Shown: positions 12,539-24,578 of the stretch, piece by piece
Layout: the number at the start of each line of letters is the position of its first letter
How positions within the stretch are numbered: the stretch's first letter is position 1
NCBI GenBank assembly: GCA_032622095.1
Contig: CP136061.1
Coordinates: 60,779,301-60,843,300, forward strand
Direction: 5' to 3'
Length of the DNA: 64,000 bases
Source: Siphonodentalium dalli
Lineage: Eukaryota > Mollusca > Scaphopoda > Gadilida > Siphonodentaliidae
Position numbers and translations under genes: made by a program
Notes under the pieces: model-generated
Database searches by the model: none
Seen by the model: only the letters and a program-made list of their open reading frames with translations
What the model was told of the DNA's origin: nothing

Positions 12539-12938
12539 TTAACCCTTTACCCAACAGAAGGGCCCTGTGCCAATGCATTCTCTTATATATGCGAGTCGAC
12601 CATAGGTCGCCTCGCATATATAAGAGAATGCATTGGCTTAACACATTAAAAATTATAAAATTGTTAAAGAATGTAACAAAAAATGGTAAAAAGTGTTTAA
12701 AAAAGATTTTTTTAGGCCAATGCATTCTCTTATATATGCGAGGCGACCTATGGTCGACTCGCATATATAAGAGAATACATTGGCACAGGGCATAACTGTA
12801 ACTATCACAATGTGGTCAAGGAGCCGGTTCCAATGATATCCATATTTGTGTGGTTCTATTGAGACAGACCCAAGATATTTTAGGCTGTTGAAGATTTATT
12901 TGGCCGGTTTTGGCCCCATTTGTTGGGTAAAGGGTTAA
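12539..12938 (+). mobile_element. TTAA-flanked palindromic MITE, copy A (400 bp with duplications)
   Basis: Bounded by TTAA at 12539-12542 and 12935-12938. Outer inverted repeats are CCCTTTACCCAAC and GTTGGGTAAAGGG. Inside is a core bounded by CCCTGTGCC (12563) and GGCACAGGG (12790). The core holds two 69-bp hairpins (12569-12637 and 12716-12784) separated by a ~78-bp AT-rich linker. Each hairpin arm reads GCCAATGCATTCTCTTATAT and onwards. TTAA target duplications with ends starting CCCTTT point to the piggyBac superfamily; Kolobok also uses TTAA. No transposase, so it moved in trans. It is the inverted equivalent of 27934-28294 and carries a ~40-bp segment absent there. Confidence 0.88.
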
Positions 12939-13030
12939 CCACAATATCGTGCGAGGTTTGTTAAAGAGGTATTGTACACTAAATCGGGTCATTTACGGGA
13001 CCATCACCTATTATACTCAACATAATATAT

Positions 13031-13214
13031 GCAACAGATGAATGGATTTGTGCGATGAACGGTGCAAACAACATGGTAATTGTAATGAAAATGAAGTTAT
13101 GACTGAAGTCGTAAGTTCATTTTCATTACAATTACAATGTTGGTTGCATCGTTCATAGAGCACATGGGTGTATTCTACACTCATCCCTGGCTCCAATTCA
13201 TTCATTTGTTGCAG
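13031..13214. repeat. Imperfect nested hairpin, ~180 bp
   Basis: Inner arms at about 13046-13095 pair with about 13117-13165; the best block is TAATTGTAATGAAAATGAA with TTCATTTTCATTACAATTA. An outer pair, GCAACAGATGAATGG and its near-complement CATTCATTTGTTGC, lies at 13031-13045 and about 13200-13214. Probable MITE remnant. Confidence 0.7.
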
Positions 13215-13465
13215 ATATTCTATCGAGTATAAAAGGAGATGGTCACATGGATGTCTGGAGTTAGGGTACAGCCCCCTTTAAGACAAGGCATATAGTTCCA
13301 TACAAGCTATTACACGTACACATAATGTCCAAACTTCGGAATCATAATCTTAATCAGTGTATCGCAAAAGCTATGATTTAACATAGACATGCAAAATATA
13401 TACAATTATGTACAACAGCAGGCAACTTGTGGGCAATTATATCTATAATCTTACATGCATACATA

Positions 13466-14885
13466 GAGGATCTACAACGAGTCCCCAGTTTATAGCGGAA
13501 TTTACAAAACGAGTCCAGTAAATTAGGTTTGGACCGAACCTTTGGCGATGTCCAGACTAATTTACTGGATGAGTTTTTAAAATTCTGCTATAAACTGGGG
13601 ACGAGTTGTAGATTCTATTTATAACATGATCCAAAACCTCGATAAATCATATTTAAATCAACAAATGGGACGCGAAATTAACAACGGCTTCTATAAGGCA
13701 TGCGATGACGCTTCACTTAACTATGCGTTATTTGCCCGCGTAAACAACTAGTCCCAGATAAATAAAGACTCTTTGGCGTGTTTAATGGCATACTAAAGTT
13801 TAGTGAAATATCTTTTCAAACTCTTCAACTGACGGAAGCCACAGTAATTTGAGACGTAGCGTACGGAATGTATACAGACGACAATCCGGAAGTCAAAGGT
13901 CACCTGGCACTTTTCCTGTTATTAAACGAAAGTTTAGCATCACAATTTATAGAATGGGTTTATTGGTTTAAACAGTATTTATTCCATGAACAATACAACG
14001 TAAATTACAACATATCAGAATATAACATCATGGACCGGATTCGACATCAAGCGTGTGTGCTTATGTGAGTCGTATCCGGGAATCAGTTTTTATCCATCCC
14101 ACCCAATGAGAGAGCGACTGTCTGATTCATATAATATTGTGTCGTACCATATATTATCCTTAATCCAGATATTACTGTTGTTCCATGTAGCCGATTATTA
14201 CTCTCGCGAGGTGGGGTGGGTATATGTACGTCAGGTAATGGCATTGTGTAATTGTGTATAGGCATGAAGAACAAATTAATGTTTATAGATAATGATGGTG
14301 TATCTCTTCCCTATGTTTATGTATAGATTCAGATATGTACATGTACATGGAATACGGGTAGGATCATTTAATAAATATATTTATTACATGATCCTACCCT
14401 TATTCCATTAAATAAACCCATTCTATAAATTGTGATATTAAACGTTCGTTTAATAACAGGAAATAGTGCCTTTGACCTTTGACTTCCGGTTTGTCATCTG
14501 TTTAAATTCCAGTACGTTGCGTCTCAAAAATACCTGGGCTTCCAATATTTTTCCAACAAACACTAATGAAAATGAAGAGTTTGAAAAGTTATTCCACTAG
14601 ATATAGCCATTAAATACGACAAAGGGTCTTTATTTATATGGGACTATTTGTTTACGCGGGCAAACCACGCATAATTACGTAAAACGTCATCGCATGCCTT
14701 ATGGAAGCCGTTGTTAGTTTCGCGTCCTATTTGTTGATTGCAGTATGTCTTGTCGAGCTTTTGGATCATGTCATCAATAGAATCGTCTCCAGTTTATAGC
14801 GGAATTTACAAAACTCGTCCAGTAAATTAGGTCTGGATTCGTTTTGTAAATTCCGCTATAAACTGAGGACTCGTTGTAAATCCTC
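13466..14885. mobile_element. 1420-bp foldback transposon with terminal hairpins and TA flanks
   Basis: Begins GAGGATCTACAACGAGTCC and ends with the complement of GAGGATTTACAACGAGTCC. TA dinucleotides sit directly outside (13464-13465, 14886-14887). The two arms, about 13466-13975 and 14395-14885, are inverted copies with ~10-15% divergence. Each terminus is itself a hairpin: the sequence starting CCAGTTTATAGCGGAATTTA recurs in inverted form within the same arm (13466-13617 and about 14785-14885). The central ~420 bp is unique and includes a further hairpin at about 14350-14407 (GGTAGGATCAT / ATGATCCTACC). Small frames inside show no transposase. TA flanks suggest Tc1/mariner-like mobility, but TA by chance is common. 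Confidence 0.8.
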
Positions 14886-14887
14886 TA

Positions 14888-16881
14888 TATACTGATATGT
14901 ATCTAGCTTAACCTCTATGGTTGAAGGCGTGTCCATTCCCGGTTTGTCACCCATAGCTAATAATGCAGGGATACATCAGTCAGGTACCCAACAAATGGGA
15001 TGTGATCTGAAATGGGGATTTTCTGCACAGGCGGAGGGTCTTCAATGTCTCAGATTTTGGGCAATTCCGTAAAGGCACTATTCAGGTATAATGATAATCT
15101 CCTCAATATACTGATATTTTCAATCGATAGTAATGTATAAAACTGTTCTCTTAATGAGGGTACTAGTATCTTCTAAGTACTGCATGATGTTATCTATGAT
15201 GATGATTATTGTAAAGAAATTAAATCATGGCACAGATAATTATGCGGAATCTCGGAAAGCTGAGACGCGCCATGTATATATGGTATGGACACTTATATAT
15301 ATATTTACAGCCATCCGTGATGCTCTGTTATTATAGTAATGGTCAGGTAGACGGACAAACCGATAGCGTGAAAGAGGGAGAGCGAGATAGAGATGGAAGG
15401 GGGAAGGGGGGTAGGGGCATGGGATTTGGGAAACAAATCTACCAATTTTTCTTACATCGGTGGACAATGAAAAACATTAATTGGATTCCCATAAAATATG
15501 AAACAAGAGCCGTGACCATGCACAACTGCAACTTATTGAACAAGTTATTATGAACACACTGGTATGTTTAGCAGCAAGAGATAACCTCATCAAGGGATCT
15601 ATAGATGGTCTGTTCTCCAGCAGTGATAACTACCTAGATGATGTCCCAGTTATGACGAAAGTATAGCAGATTTACAGCGTACCAGAGAATCCATTCTTGA
15701 CACATATTACCGAGGTCATTTAGAAGTCAGATTACGCAACAAATCACGGAACGGATCGAAGTCGGTACGTCCATCGGTGGTATTCACAGTCTTATCGACT
15801 GATAGAACGGCGGCGAAATTAGTTTGGTCCAATAAACATAGTTCTCGTATCCCACTAGTCCTGTTTTCGTTTACTTAAGCCGGATAATGATTTGCCATCG
15901 TTTGAGACTCAGTGCGCTGATTTTGCCAAACGAACACAAATGAGTGGATTAATTGGTTTCTGTCGGTAGTAAAACAAGGCGAAGAGCTGGGGCTTGTATT
16001 TGCAGATAGAAAGAAATAGATGTAGCACGACTATTTTTTCGCCATACCATCATTCGTGATTGAGTTGTACATCAAGGCGTGCCTTTAAATAGACAGAAAA
16101 AAGCCTTAATGAGCCACAAAGCATGTACGTGTTGCGGCGAAATATTGGCAATGAAAATGAGGAAGACTGCAGACAGTGCCAAAGTAATTTTGGTAGCGTC
16201 GTTCGATAACGTGTTATACCTGTTGCGCATGACACGAAGTATGGCGCGTTTGGCCCCAGCTATGATCTCTACCTGATACAAGGTTGATATATGACGTAAC
16301 GAAACCTCGCGGCGTGACGAACGATTCATAGGAATGCTTCTAATGTCAAAAATCAAGAGCGCCATTTAGAGAGAAACTAACGCAATGAATCATGGATAGT
16401 TAGGCATGACGGGTAGTTGATGATATCTCCCGATGTTAACATCCGCCTGTTTGGCTAAGATCGGGTGTAAGGTTGGATACAAAGACCCATACACTCGTAA
16501 GTCCAGTGTATATTAACAGGCTCTATCGTAAATGCCGTATGTTCTGGGGGCAAGGCCGCAGACCTTTTGCATTTTCTGGAAACACTGAATGACCTAGTTG
16601 AACAGGCATACATGCCACCTTATGTACATGTATATATCCACATGCAGTAGGGTTTTTTACTATCGGAGGCGTTTAGAAAGAGGTTTGGACAAGAAGCAAA
16701 ATGCTTTTTAAAACTCCTCTCCTCGTGGAATAAATGTTACCTCATGTGACGGAAATACCACTTGAGGTAAAGCAGACGGGAATATATAGTTTTTGTTTGA
16801 TTGGAATGTTATTACATATTTAGAATTTAGATATGGGTATAACATTGTAATACGGGAGTTAAGGGAGAGGGTGTGTGTGAG
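14888..16881. other. No gene seen
   Basis: The minus-strand frame 16072-16365 encodes one hydrophobic helix of about 25 residues, but it is preceded immediately by a stop and I cannot assign it. No repeats or RNA genes seen. Confidence 0.45.
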
Positions 16882-16976
<95 letters not shown>

Positions 16977-17054
16977 GAGAGAGAGAGAGCGAGAGAGATA
17001 GAGTGAGTGAGTGAGTGAGTGAGTGAGTGAGTGAGAGAGAGAGGGAGAGAGAGG
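16882..17054. repeat. Compound microsatellite (TA)n (GA)n (GAGT)n
   Basis: (AT)n 16882-16900, then (GA)n with rare interruptions to about 17000, then (GAGT)n 17001-17034 and GA-rich remainder. The long Ser/Leu or Arg/Glu frames here are translation of the repeat. Confidence 0.97.
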
Positions 17055-18339
17055 TTTGACACAACATACATTAGATACAAAATAACACAACAACATAAAC
17101 ACTTGTAGTGTTGGTGCATGCCGTTGAATAACCCACAACAGAAAATCAGCGATGACTTTCTTCGATCTCATGAAAGAAAGTACTGGAATCAATCTATCAT
17201 CGAAGCGAGATATTGTGATCGAAGCATTATATACGAATCTGCTGATACAATCTATCAGAGGCGAGCTCGACAAACCGTTAAATGGAAATTCTAGTCGCGA
17301 ACATCGCGGGATGTCCTAACATTAGGCTTTTACCTCAAAACGACCAACAATGACGGATATTGATCTACCACGAGCCTCTACAAGACAATATGACGCAGAG
17401 CGTGAAATGACGTTATTTGCTTGAAATAAGAACATAACACTACCTCTCCCCAAAGTGGATTTCTCAAGACCAGAACCCTGTAATTTGATAAAGTATCAGG
17501 CTGCATAAACCCAAGAAATTCAATTGAGGCGTTCGTGTAGATGGAATACAGTATATATCGACAGTGGATTGGCCTGCATAATCCGGACTGGGAGAATAAT
17601 CACGTCGTCTCTCGGGAACAGATCGCCCGCCAAATCAATATAAAATACGATGCGGCGAGCTTTTCTCCAACGTGCGACAAAGAGCATACATGAACTTTTC
17701 CCTCAATTAAGTCGGAAAATCAAGATATAGTATGGTATTTATAGAGCCTGATTAGATATGGTTCGTTCGCACTGAAGACATATTGTCGTAATTGTCTCGA
17801 GGTCGACCTATAGAGCAGTTGATACAGTGTGTGTACGATTTCGTGATTAGTAAAATTGGGTATCCATTCAAGATTTCTTGCATAATAAGGTGTTTTTGCC
17901 TATTAATTATACCATGCCAACATGTTTTATGTGTTGAAAATACATAATATACGAAAAGTTAGGGGAAAAAAACACGCCTGCAATATTTGGAATATATTTT
18001 CAAAAGTCTGAAAATAAAACCGGGTTAAAGTGGGGTGCTATTGGAAACTCGACGTTAGACACTCCCAACAATAAAGTCACGCTCCTGTTGAGTAGAAATG
18101 TCAAGATACCGTTTGATATCAGAACGCGTTTGCACACATGCAGACGTTCCTTGTGATGCGTTTCGTTGTTACATCACATTATATATGGTAATATAAACAA
18201 GGTTACACGATATAATGGTGCAATGCAGTTCCATACATGTATTCTTTATTTGAAACAATGTTCATTGCGTCTAGATTAAGGACAAATGGTCGGAGGACAA
18301 GCTATTGCAATTTAGACTCAGTCCCATACGTGTATCTTG
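17055..18339. other. No feature seen
   Basis: No supported ORF, repeat or hairpin. Confidence 0.5.
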
Positions 18340-18675
18340 CCCTGTGCCAATGCATTCTCTTATATATGCGAGTCGACCATAGGTCGCCTCGCATGTATAA
18401 GAGAATGCATTGGCCTAACAATTTTTTATCATTTTTTTAAAATAAATGTTTCTTACAATTTTTAGGACATAAAATAAAAAAAACATCCATTACCCTGCAG
18501 GGAGCCCCACACATATATAGAAGCAAATAGAAGAGTGTTGTCTGCTCATGTTTGTCTGGGGCTCTGTATGGGTGAAATTATAAAATTGTTAAAGAATACA
18601 AGAAAAAATTATTAAAATTGTAAACAACCTATGGTCGACTCGCATATATAAGAGAATGCATTGGCACAGGGTTAA
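18340..18675 (+). mobile_element. Palindromic TTAA core, copy C, interrupted
   Basis: Starts CCCTGTGCC with an intact 69-bp hairpin (18346-18414) and ends GGCACAGGG followed by TTAA (18672-18675). The second hairpin has lost its left arm; only 18627-18671 remains. About 90 bp of unrelated sequence (near 18487-18580, including GGGAGCCCC and GGGGCTC) sits in the linker. No outer terminal repeat of the other copies is present, so the core may once have moved by itself. Confidence 0.75.
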
Positions 18676-19155
18676 AAAAAATCCGAGAACGTCTAGTCAG
18701 GGTCACCGCTGCATGGTCAGAAAATTCGTTTGGGCATTTGTTTGCCATTTCTGAATTTGTTTGGCCTTTTTCAGAGATTTTGGTGAAATTTGAAGAAAAA
18801 AATAAATATATATAGGACCATTGAGAATATCGAAACAAAACTCTAACAGAATATAAACTAATAAACAGTACTTTCATTGTGCAAATATTTGTATGAATGC
18901 CGACAAGTCTAAATTAGAATTAAATCATCACCGAGGAAGGACAGGTTGTCGAAGGTTTTCGACAAAGAGTGTCTATTTAATTTAATACCATTTGAAAGAA
19001 CCGTTCCTATTGGATTTTCCAAGGACATGTTACTACCAATTATGTTAATAAAATAGAAAATAAAAAAAGATAACTGATAACTTTAGAGATGAGAAAGTGA
19101 GAAAGTTGAATTGCATCTGTGCACTAATGACGTAAACGACTGTAAAATATATCTG
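18676..19155. other. No feature seen
   Basis: AT-rich; nothing supported. Confidence 0.5.
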
Positions 19156-19162
19156 GCCGGTA

Positions 19163-19688
19163 CATGGGGGGGGGGGACAATATTTTTTTCCGGGCACGTA
19201 TGCCGGGGTGGGTGGGTGGTCGATTGGACCAACAAACAATTGTTTCCGCAACTCCAAAACAAAATTCCTGCAAGTCTTTTTGTCTGTTTTTGCAATGAGG
19301 TTGGCTTAAAATACCTTAGAATGTCAATATTAACATAAATTAAAAATTTCATGATGATGAGACAAACAGTATAGTCTGTAGCTCATGCTAATGGATTGAA
19401 TTTTGAAATCCAAGATGGCCGCTGGCAGCCATGTTTTTTTGGCCGAATGTTAACATCCATGACAAATAGTATGCACAGAAATTCATATACAGCTGTTTAC
19501 TGTGAATCCCCCCCCGCAAATCTCTGTTTTAGTGTTAAAGGGGGGTGGGTGTCCAAAAATGGTCGGGAAAAAACTGCCGAAAACGGAAACAATTTTGGAC
19601 GCGGGGGTGGGTGGGTCCCAACAAGGGTCGAAAGGAAAAAATCAGCATACGTGTCTGAAATGTTTTTCAGACCCCCCCCCTTCCCCTG
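19163..19688 (-). mobile_element. Poly-G-ended CAG/CTG MITE, copy 3 (526 bp, inverted)
   Basis: Reverse orientation of the family at 603 and 3482. The left edge reads CATGGGG (one change from CAGGGG) and the right edge CCCCTG. The heptamer GCCGGTA lies at both borders (19156-19162 and 19689-19695), an exact 7-bp target duplication. Alignable with copy 1 throughout, including the CCAAGATGGCCGC block at about 19411. Confidence 0.87.
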
Positions 19689-19695
19689 GCCGGTA

Positions 19696-20912
19696 TATAA
19701 ATGTGCACTGATTTTGCTGTTGCGTCATAGTGAAACACTGAATAGTGATGGCATAATATGTGCAACTAAAGACACTCAGATAATAAGCATAAGCAGAACG
19801 CAGTTTGTCTGAACAGACGAAAACAAATTGTGGTGTAATAGGTTGTGAAGAATTTGTTATAGATCTTGACTACAGCGTTCAGTGATGGATCTGGCAGAGA
19901 AAGCGAGTTTGATGAAATTAAAGAATGAATTATTTATACGAAGTGATATGTCATTATTTCAGCTGTCTATTCGTCATTACATATTCTCAAGTAGTGACTT
20001 ATTATGTTCGTCTGATGTTTCTGTGTTTCTTGAACTGATTTACGCCTGTCACCAAATGAGTGTATGGTTGTGGATTGTGTAGCGCTTCAACATGTCTTGG
20101 ACCTTTGAAGAACTGCATGCCGATAGTTTTCATTGTTGCCTTGTCCACGTTATACAGTATCATTTTAAGTTTTCCAATATACTATATTTGTAACGATTCA
20201 GATGGCCGCGATGAGCAAAGGTCATGTATAGGTAACGTACGTGTATATATATGACGTCACGTGCAATACATTGTCGTTAACAGTTTCGAGCGGGGACACA
20301 TTTTTGAGAAAATTGCACGTCAAGTCCTGCATGGTTGCATAAAAGCCCGAATCAGCAAATGGACCATCGCAATGAAATTCCAACTCAGGGCGAGGGGTGC
20401 AAATGAAACTTCCGGAACTTGGGAATCTGGGTCTGATTCAAGGGGAAGGGGTGCAGTTGGAAATTCAAAGGTGAACACCCTCCACATATGAAGATCATCT
20501 ATGCCCATCCCTGTGTGCATGTTTAAACGCGTGTTTTGGGATCAGCTAATCCGGCACTGGCAGCAATCATAAATCGATTAATGTCACATGTTTGATACAG
20601 CATGGCAACATTAATGTGCATCATGGAGTTATTTTATAAGCCGTCACCTAGGGAATTACAATCGATCAGTTCTGAACTGAATTGTGACAATTCGCTCTGA
20701 ACCACGAGCACAAAGGATGACATAAGAGAGCACACATGGGGTACAATTAATCGTGGTTGTGTCTATTCCCCAAACTTCCCCTACATGTATATATTCAGGA
20801 GTTTAACACACTAACTTTGAGTTCGACAGAAAGGTGTTTCTTTTAGAACATTGTTCTAGTTGATAAGAACTGTTCAGAAGTAGTGTGCATATTTTTCGAT
20901 TGAAAATAACTT
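19696..20912. other. No gene seen
   Basis: Only chance-length frames; no repeats noted. Confidence 0.5.
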
Positions 20913-21170
20913 TTAACCCTCCCATGACTTGAGATTCCTGAAATTTTGCGACAACCCTGTGCCATGTATATCTGCAAATCCACATAGGGAGCCCCGCATA
21001 TACAAGAGAATTCATTGGCCTAACAATATTTACTTTGACATTGTAAGCCAGTACAGGCATGGTCTTATATAATTTAGGCTCACTATGGGGGACTCGAATA
21101 TATAACAGAATACACTGGCACAATTATGTATAATGCTGCTCTAGCGCAGCTCGCGTCATGAAAGGGTTAG
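20913..21170 (+). mobile_element. TTAA palindromic MITE, copy E (diverged)
   Basis: Left end TTAACCCTCCCATGAC; right end GTCATGAAAGGGTTAG, where the TTAA is mutated. Subterminal TTCCTGAAATTTTGCG and the core CCCTGTGCC link it to 24254, 33124 and 52841. The internal hairpins are degraded (for example CATATACAAGAGAATTCATT). Confidence 0.75.
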
Positions 21171-21424
21171 GACACATGTAAGTGAACTGATTGTAGCACC
21201 ATATGTTGATCTTTCTCTTGTGTATTTGGCGATGGGGCTGGATGGGGTGTGTTGCTGTAGTAATCCAAACAATACCAGTTAAGTCTTGAGGTTTTCAACA
21301 AGTTGAATAAACATTGCATTCTTGCTGTTATCGTTGTTGTTGTCGTTGGAAATGGTACCCAGAAGATCTAGATGTTATTTAGAGATATCTGCAAGCTTAC
21401 ATGTCAAATTTTATAATATATATA

Positions 21425-21572
21425 GGTTATCACCACCATGTGTGTTTCTGAGATCCGTATTCAAGTCGAGCTGCCTTCTCTGTGCAGTCTATCGACGAGT
21501 CCGCAGGTCCGCAGCTGAGAAGGCAGCGAGACTTGAATACTGATCTCGGAAACACACAGGGTGATGATAACC
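21425..21572. repeat. Large hairpin, ~54-bp arms, ~36-nt loop
   Basis: The arm GGTTATCACC...GTATTCAAGTCGAGCTGCC pairs with its inverted copy ending GATGATAACC, with a handful of mismatches and indels. Probable MITE; no target duplication identified. Confidence 0.78.
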
Positions 21573-22988
21573 AATTTATCTTACAATTCGTCCCATAAAA
21601 ATGCAATAAAACTTAATTTAAAACAGGAACTATTTTATTACGCGCAACACACAATGTACACAATTCTCAGCACGCGACGTTGTGATAAGTCAAATTCTGA
21701 GAAATCACGTCACTATTCATTTTCACCTTGGCTGGAATCCGATTCAATGATGAGGCGACGATATTTTCGTTTCAAATGTTCGACATAATTGTCACTTTTA
21801 ACAGGATAATTGTATTATTTTATGGTGCAATCTCCTTGGATAGTGATAGTGTTGGCGAGAGGCATTGCCGGAGATGACTGTCCATTCAGAGTTTTGGTGA
21901 GTTTTGAACTTTCCGACAATCGAGTTTTGACTCGCACTAAAAAATAGTAAAATCACCCATTAAAATTCATTTAGAGGAAATGCAATAAATCACGGACTTT
22001 TCGTAAGTATTCTGTTTTATATCCTTAACATAAGATAAAATTAATTTGATTTTCCCTTCTGTAATTTATCGAATAAAAAATGCGTTCAGTAGCTTTTGAT
22101 CAAGACCGTACTGAATTACGGGGAATTCCCTACTTCGCTGAAATAAAATTTGTTAAATTAGTCCGTATTCGTGCGCGCTGTAAACAATGTGTAACGTTCG
22201 TAACTTTTCGGATTCCAAGACATTTTTGGATGACATCTTTTAGTTTTTTCGGTCATGTCTCCACATTTTGTCCACTTTATTGAAATAAGTATTGATTTTT
22301 TACGTTTGTAGCACACGATTATATTATTTTATGACTTTTAATTGGTTATTTACACGTTTTGTTTTGAAAGCCAGTTGCCGAAACGCACGTGCACTATATC
22401 TGTTGCCATACACGATATCCTTGTTGCCATCCAGGATACAAGATCGGAAACCGCCTAGGCGTTTTCGCGTGTATTTGAGGAAATATAGCTAAATTGTTAG
22501 ATAATTATTTATATCTGTTTTATTTTAGTGGATAAAATAAGATATTTGGACAGAGATGTGTCACTTGAAAGACACTATCGTGTTTTATATAGAAATGTCT
22601 ATCCATATTCTTCAATATATGTCTATCCATATATAGTTTTTATAGGGCCATCACTAATAATAATATTAATATTAATTGTTAGATGCAAAAGACATTAATG
22701 GTATTTGTATAGGCTTAGATTATGTCAGTTTGTTTGAACCGTTATTTCAGCGGAAGTTATATAACGCTAGAATATGCATTTTATTGAAGCAACTGGGGTT
22801 GGAACCCTGAATACTCGCAGACAATATGGTCCAAGATGCAGACAGACCAAACGGCCATGAAATTCCAGCTCATTCTCAACATTCCCAGCACGACATGTTG
22901 ATGTAACAATCGGACAGTTGCGAATTAATTTTACACATGTTACAGTGTTGAAAAAAAAATGACTTGTTATTGGCTCATTTATCACTGT
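21573..22988. other. No gene seen
   Basis: A small repeat of GTCTATCCATAT lies at about 22590-22635; otherwise nothing supported. Confidence 0.5.
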
Positions 22989-23100
22989 CAGGGGCGTGAA
23001 CAGAGGGTCCCTGAATGGAATTTTCCAACTGATACCTCAAACGTTCCAACGGTTGGAAATTTCCAACCCGACACCCCATAAGCTTGGCAGTTTTCCTACT
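22989..23100 (+). mobile_element. Terminal fragment, CAGGG-ended element (family L)
   Basis: CAGGGGCGTGAACAGAGGG, followed by TTCCAACTG and GGAAATTTCCAACCCGACAC, matches termini at 35004 (plus) and 58263 (minus). CAGGG ends are typical of hAT elements. I could not locate the other terminus. Confidence 0.5.
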
Positions 23101-24253
23101 GATAGGAATTTCAGTGGAACATGTTGACAAAAAGTAGGAAAATGGCCGAAAATTACCAAATTACCAATGTCACATTAAGGTGCAGACGTGCGTTTTGCAA
23201 AAATTGCATCAATCAACAAAGTATTTCTTTGGACATATCTGGTGAACAATCTTGAATTTCACATATCATCATCTTCATTCTATATATAATCTTGAACAGT
23301 TATTTATAGACGACAAAACAATTGATTTTAGTACATTTGAGAGGTTAACAATATTATTTTGTCCCTTTAGTTACCAAAAACTGCAAAAAATATTTAGAAA
23401 TTTCAAACAAGGTTCTAATCACCAATTATAGCTTATTATCTTGACTCAATGAGAGGAGGCTTCATTTGTATCATACTGTTGAGCTAATTGTTAATTGCAT
23501 GGTATATAACATCATACCCCCATATATTACAATGCACAATAAAGCAGCCACAAATATTTCAGCCCAATGGCAATGAAATCAAATGGTGGCATACCCGTTA
23601 TATTCCTTTAGCAGGGGGCAATTAACTGGAAATAGGCTACTTGGTTAGATGCATGTACCTGGACAGCTGGTGATTTGTCAATGGGCCTATGACATAAACC
23701 TTATCTCAACAAAAGTAATATTGAACAGCAGGCATTGCATGAACATTCTTAAATATAGAAAATTATGTATGGGTAGTTATCTATCAACATGAAAATAATT
23801 ATGAAATTTCTTGAATCAAGAAAAATTAGGTCTCCTCTCATGATCTTCAGATGTGGTATCATGGATACAGTATCGTACTTTTGAAAAAGTTATAAATTAC
23901 CGGAAAACTTCAACATTTTATATTTTGTTCTTGACATAAAAGTGTAGTAAATGGGGTTTTAATTTGACAGTTCTTAAATTATGTGCTCGTGCCAAATTTC
24001 AAAAAGATATTCCAGTCATTTGAGAAAATCCATTTTGAAATATCAGGAAATTTTGGCAAAACATGCGTCTGACCCTTATATACTGGTCGGAAAATCAATT
24101 ACAATTTCACCCTTTTTTTGTTGAGAATTTTCCTACAGTTACTGGCGTTGGTTAGACATGAACTGTCCAACTGTTGAAAATTTTGATTTTAGTTATGGTC
24201 ACAGTTTGTATGATTTATGTTATGCCAACACGATTCCAATGGAAGTTGTCCAC
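23101..24253. other. Possible interior of the family L element; no ORF
   Basis: AT-rich; repeated TTTTCCTAC blocks near 23085 and 24130 in the same sense may mark element substructure. No transposase frame. Confidence 0.35.
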
Positions 24254-24578
24254 TTTACCCTTCCCTGACTGGAGCTTCCTGAAATTTTGCGAAAACCCTG
24301 TGCCAATACAGTCTCTTATCTATGCGAGTATCCCATATGGAACCTCGTATATATAAGAGAATACATTGGCTTAACAATATTTACCTTGACCTTGTAGTAG
24401 AGAGAGTAGTTGGTCGCGTTCAGTTTGATCTTCTCCTTCACCCCACCTTGACATTGTAAGCCAATGCATTCTCTTATATATGCGAGGCTCCCTATGCGAT
24501 ACTCGCATATATGAGATAATGCACTGACACACTGTCGTTAACGCTGCACCAGCGCAGCTCCTGTCATGAAAGGGTTAA
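24254..24578 (+). mobile_element. TTAA palindromic MITE, copy F (325 bp)
   Basis: Left end TTTACCCTTCCCTGACTGG; right end CTGTCATGAAAGGGTTAA. Two hairpins at about 24299-24368 and 24461-24530 carry the variant loop type (CCCTATGG / CCATATGG) rather than the GTCGACC loop of copies A-D. The linker is enlarged by ~60 bp including GTAGTAGAGAGAG, and the phrase CCTTGACATTGTAAGCC appears in partly duplicated form. Confidence 0.82.

Noticed and set aside
16072-16365. GPCR-like transmembrane segment on the minus strand
   Set aside because: One hydrophobic helix resembling a sixth transmembrane segment lacks the Cys-Trp-x-Pro motif. The frame is closed by a stop directly upstream and no other helices are readable nearby.
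16708-17273. Long Ser/Leu-rich and Arg/Glu-rich frames
   Set aside because: Translation of (GA)n and (GAGT)n microsatellite.
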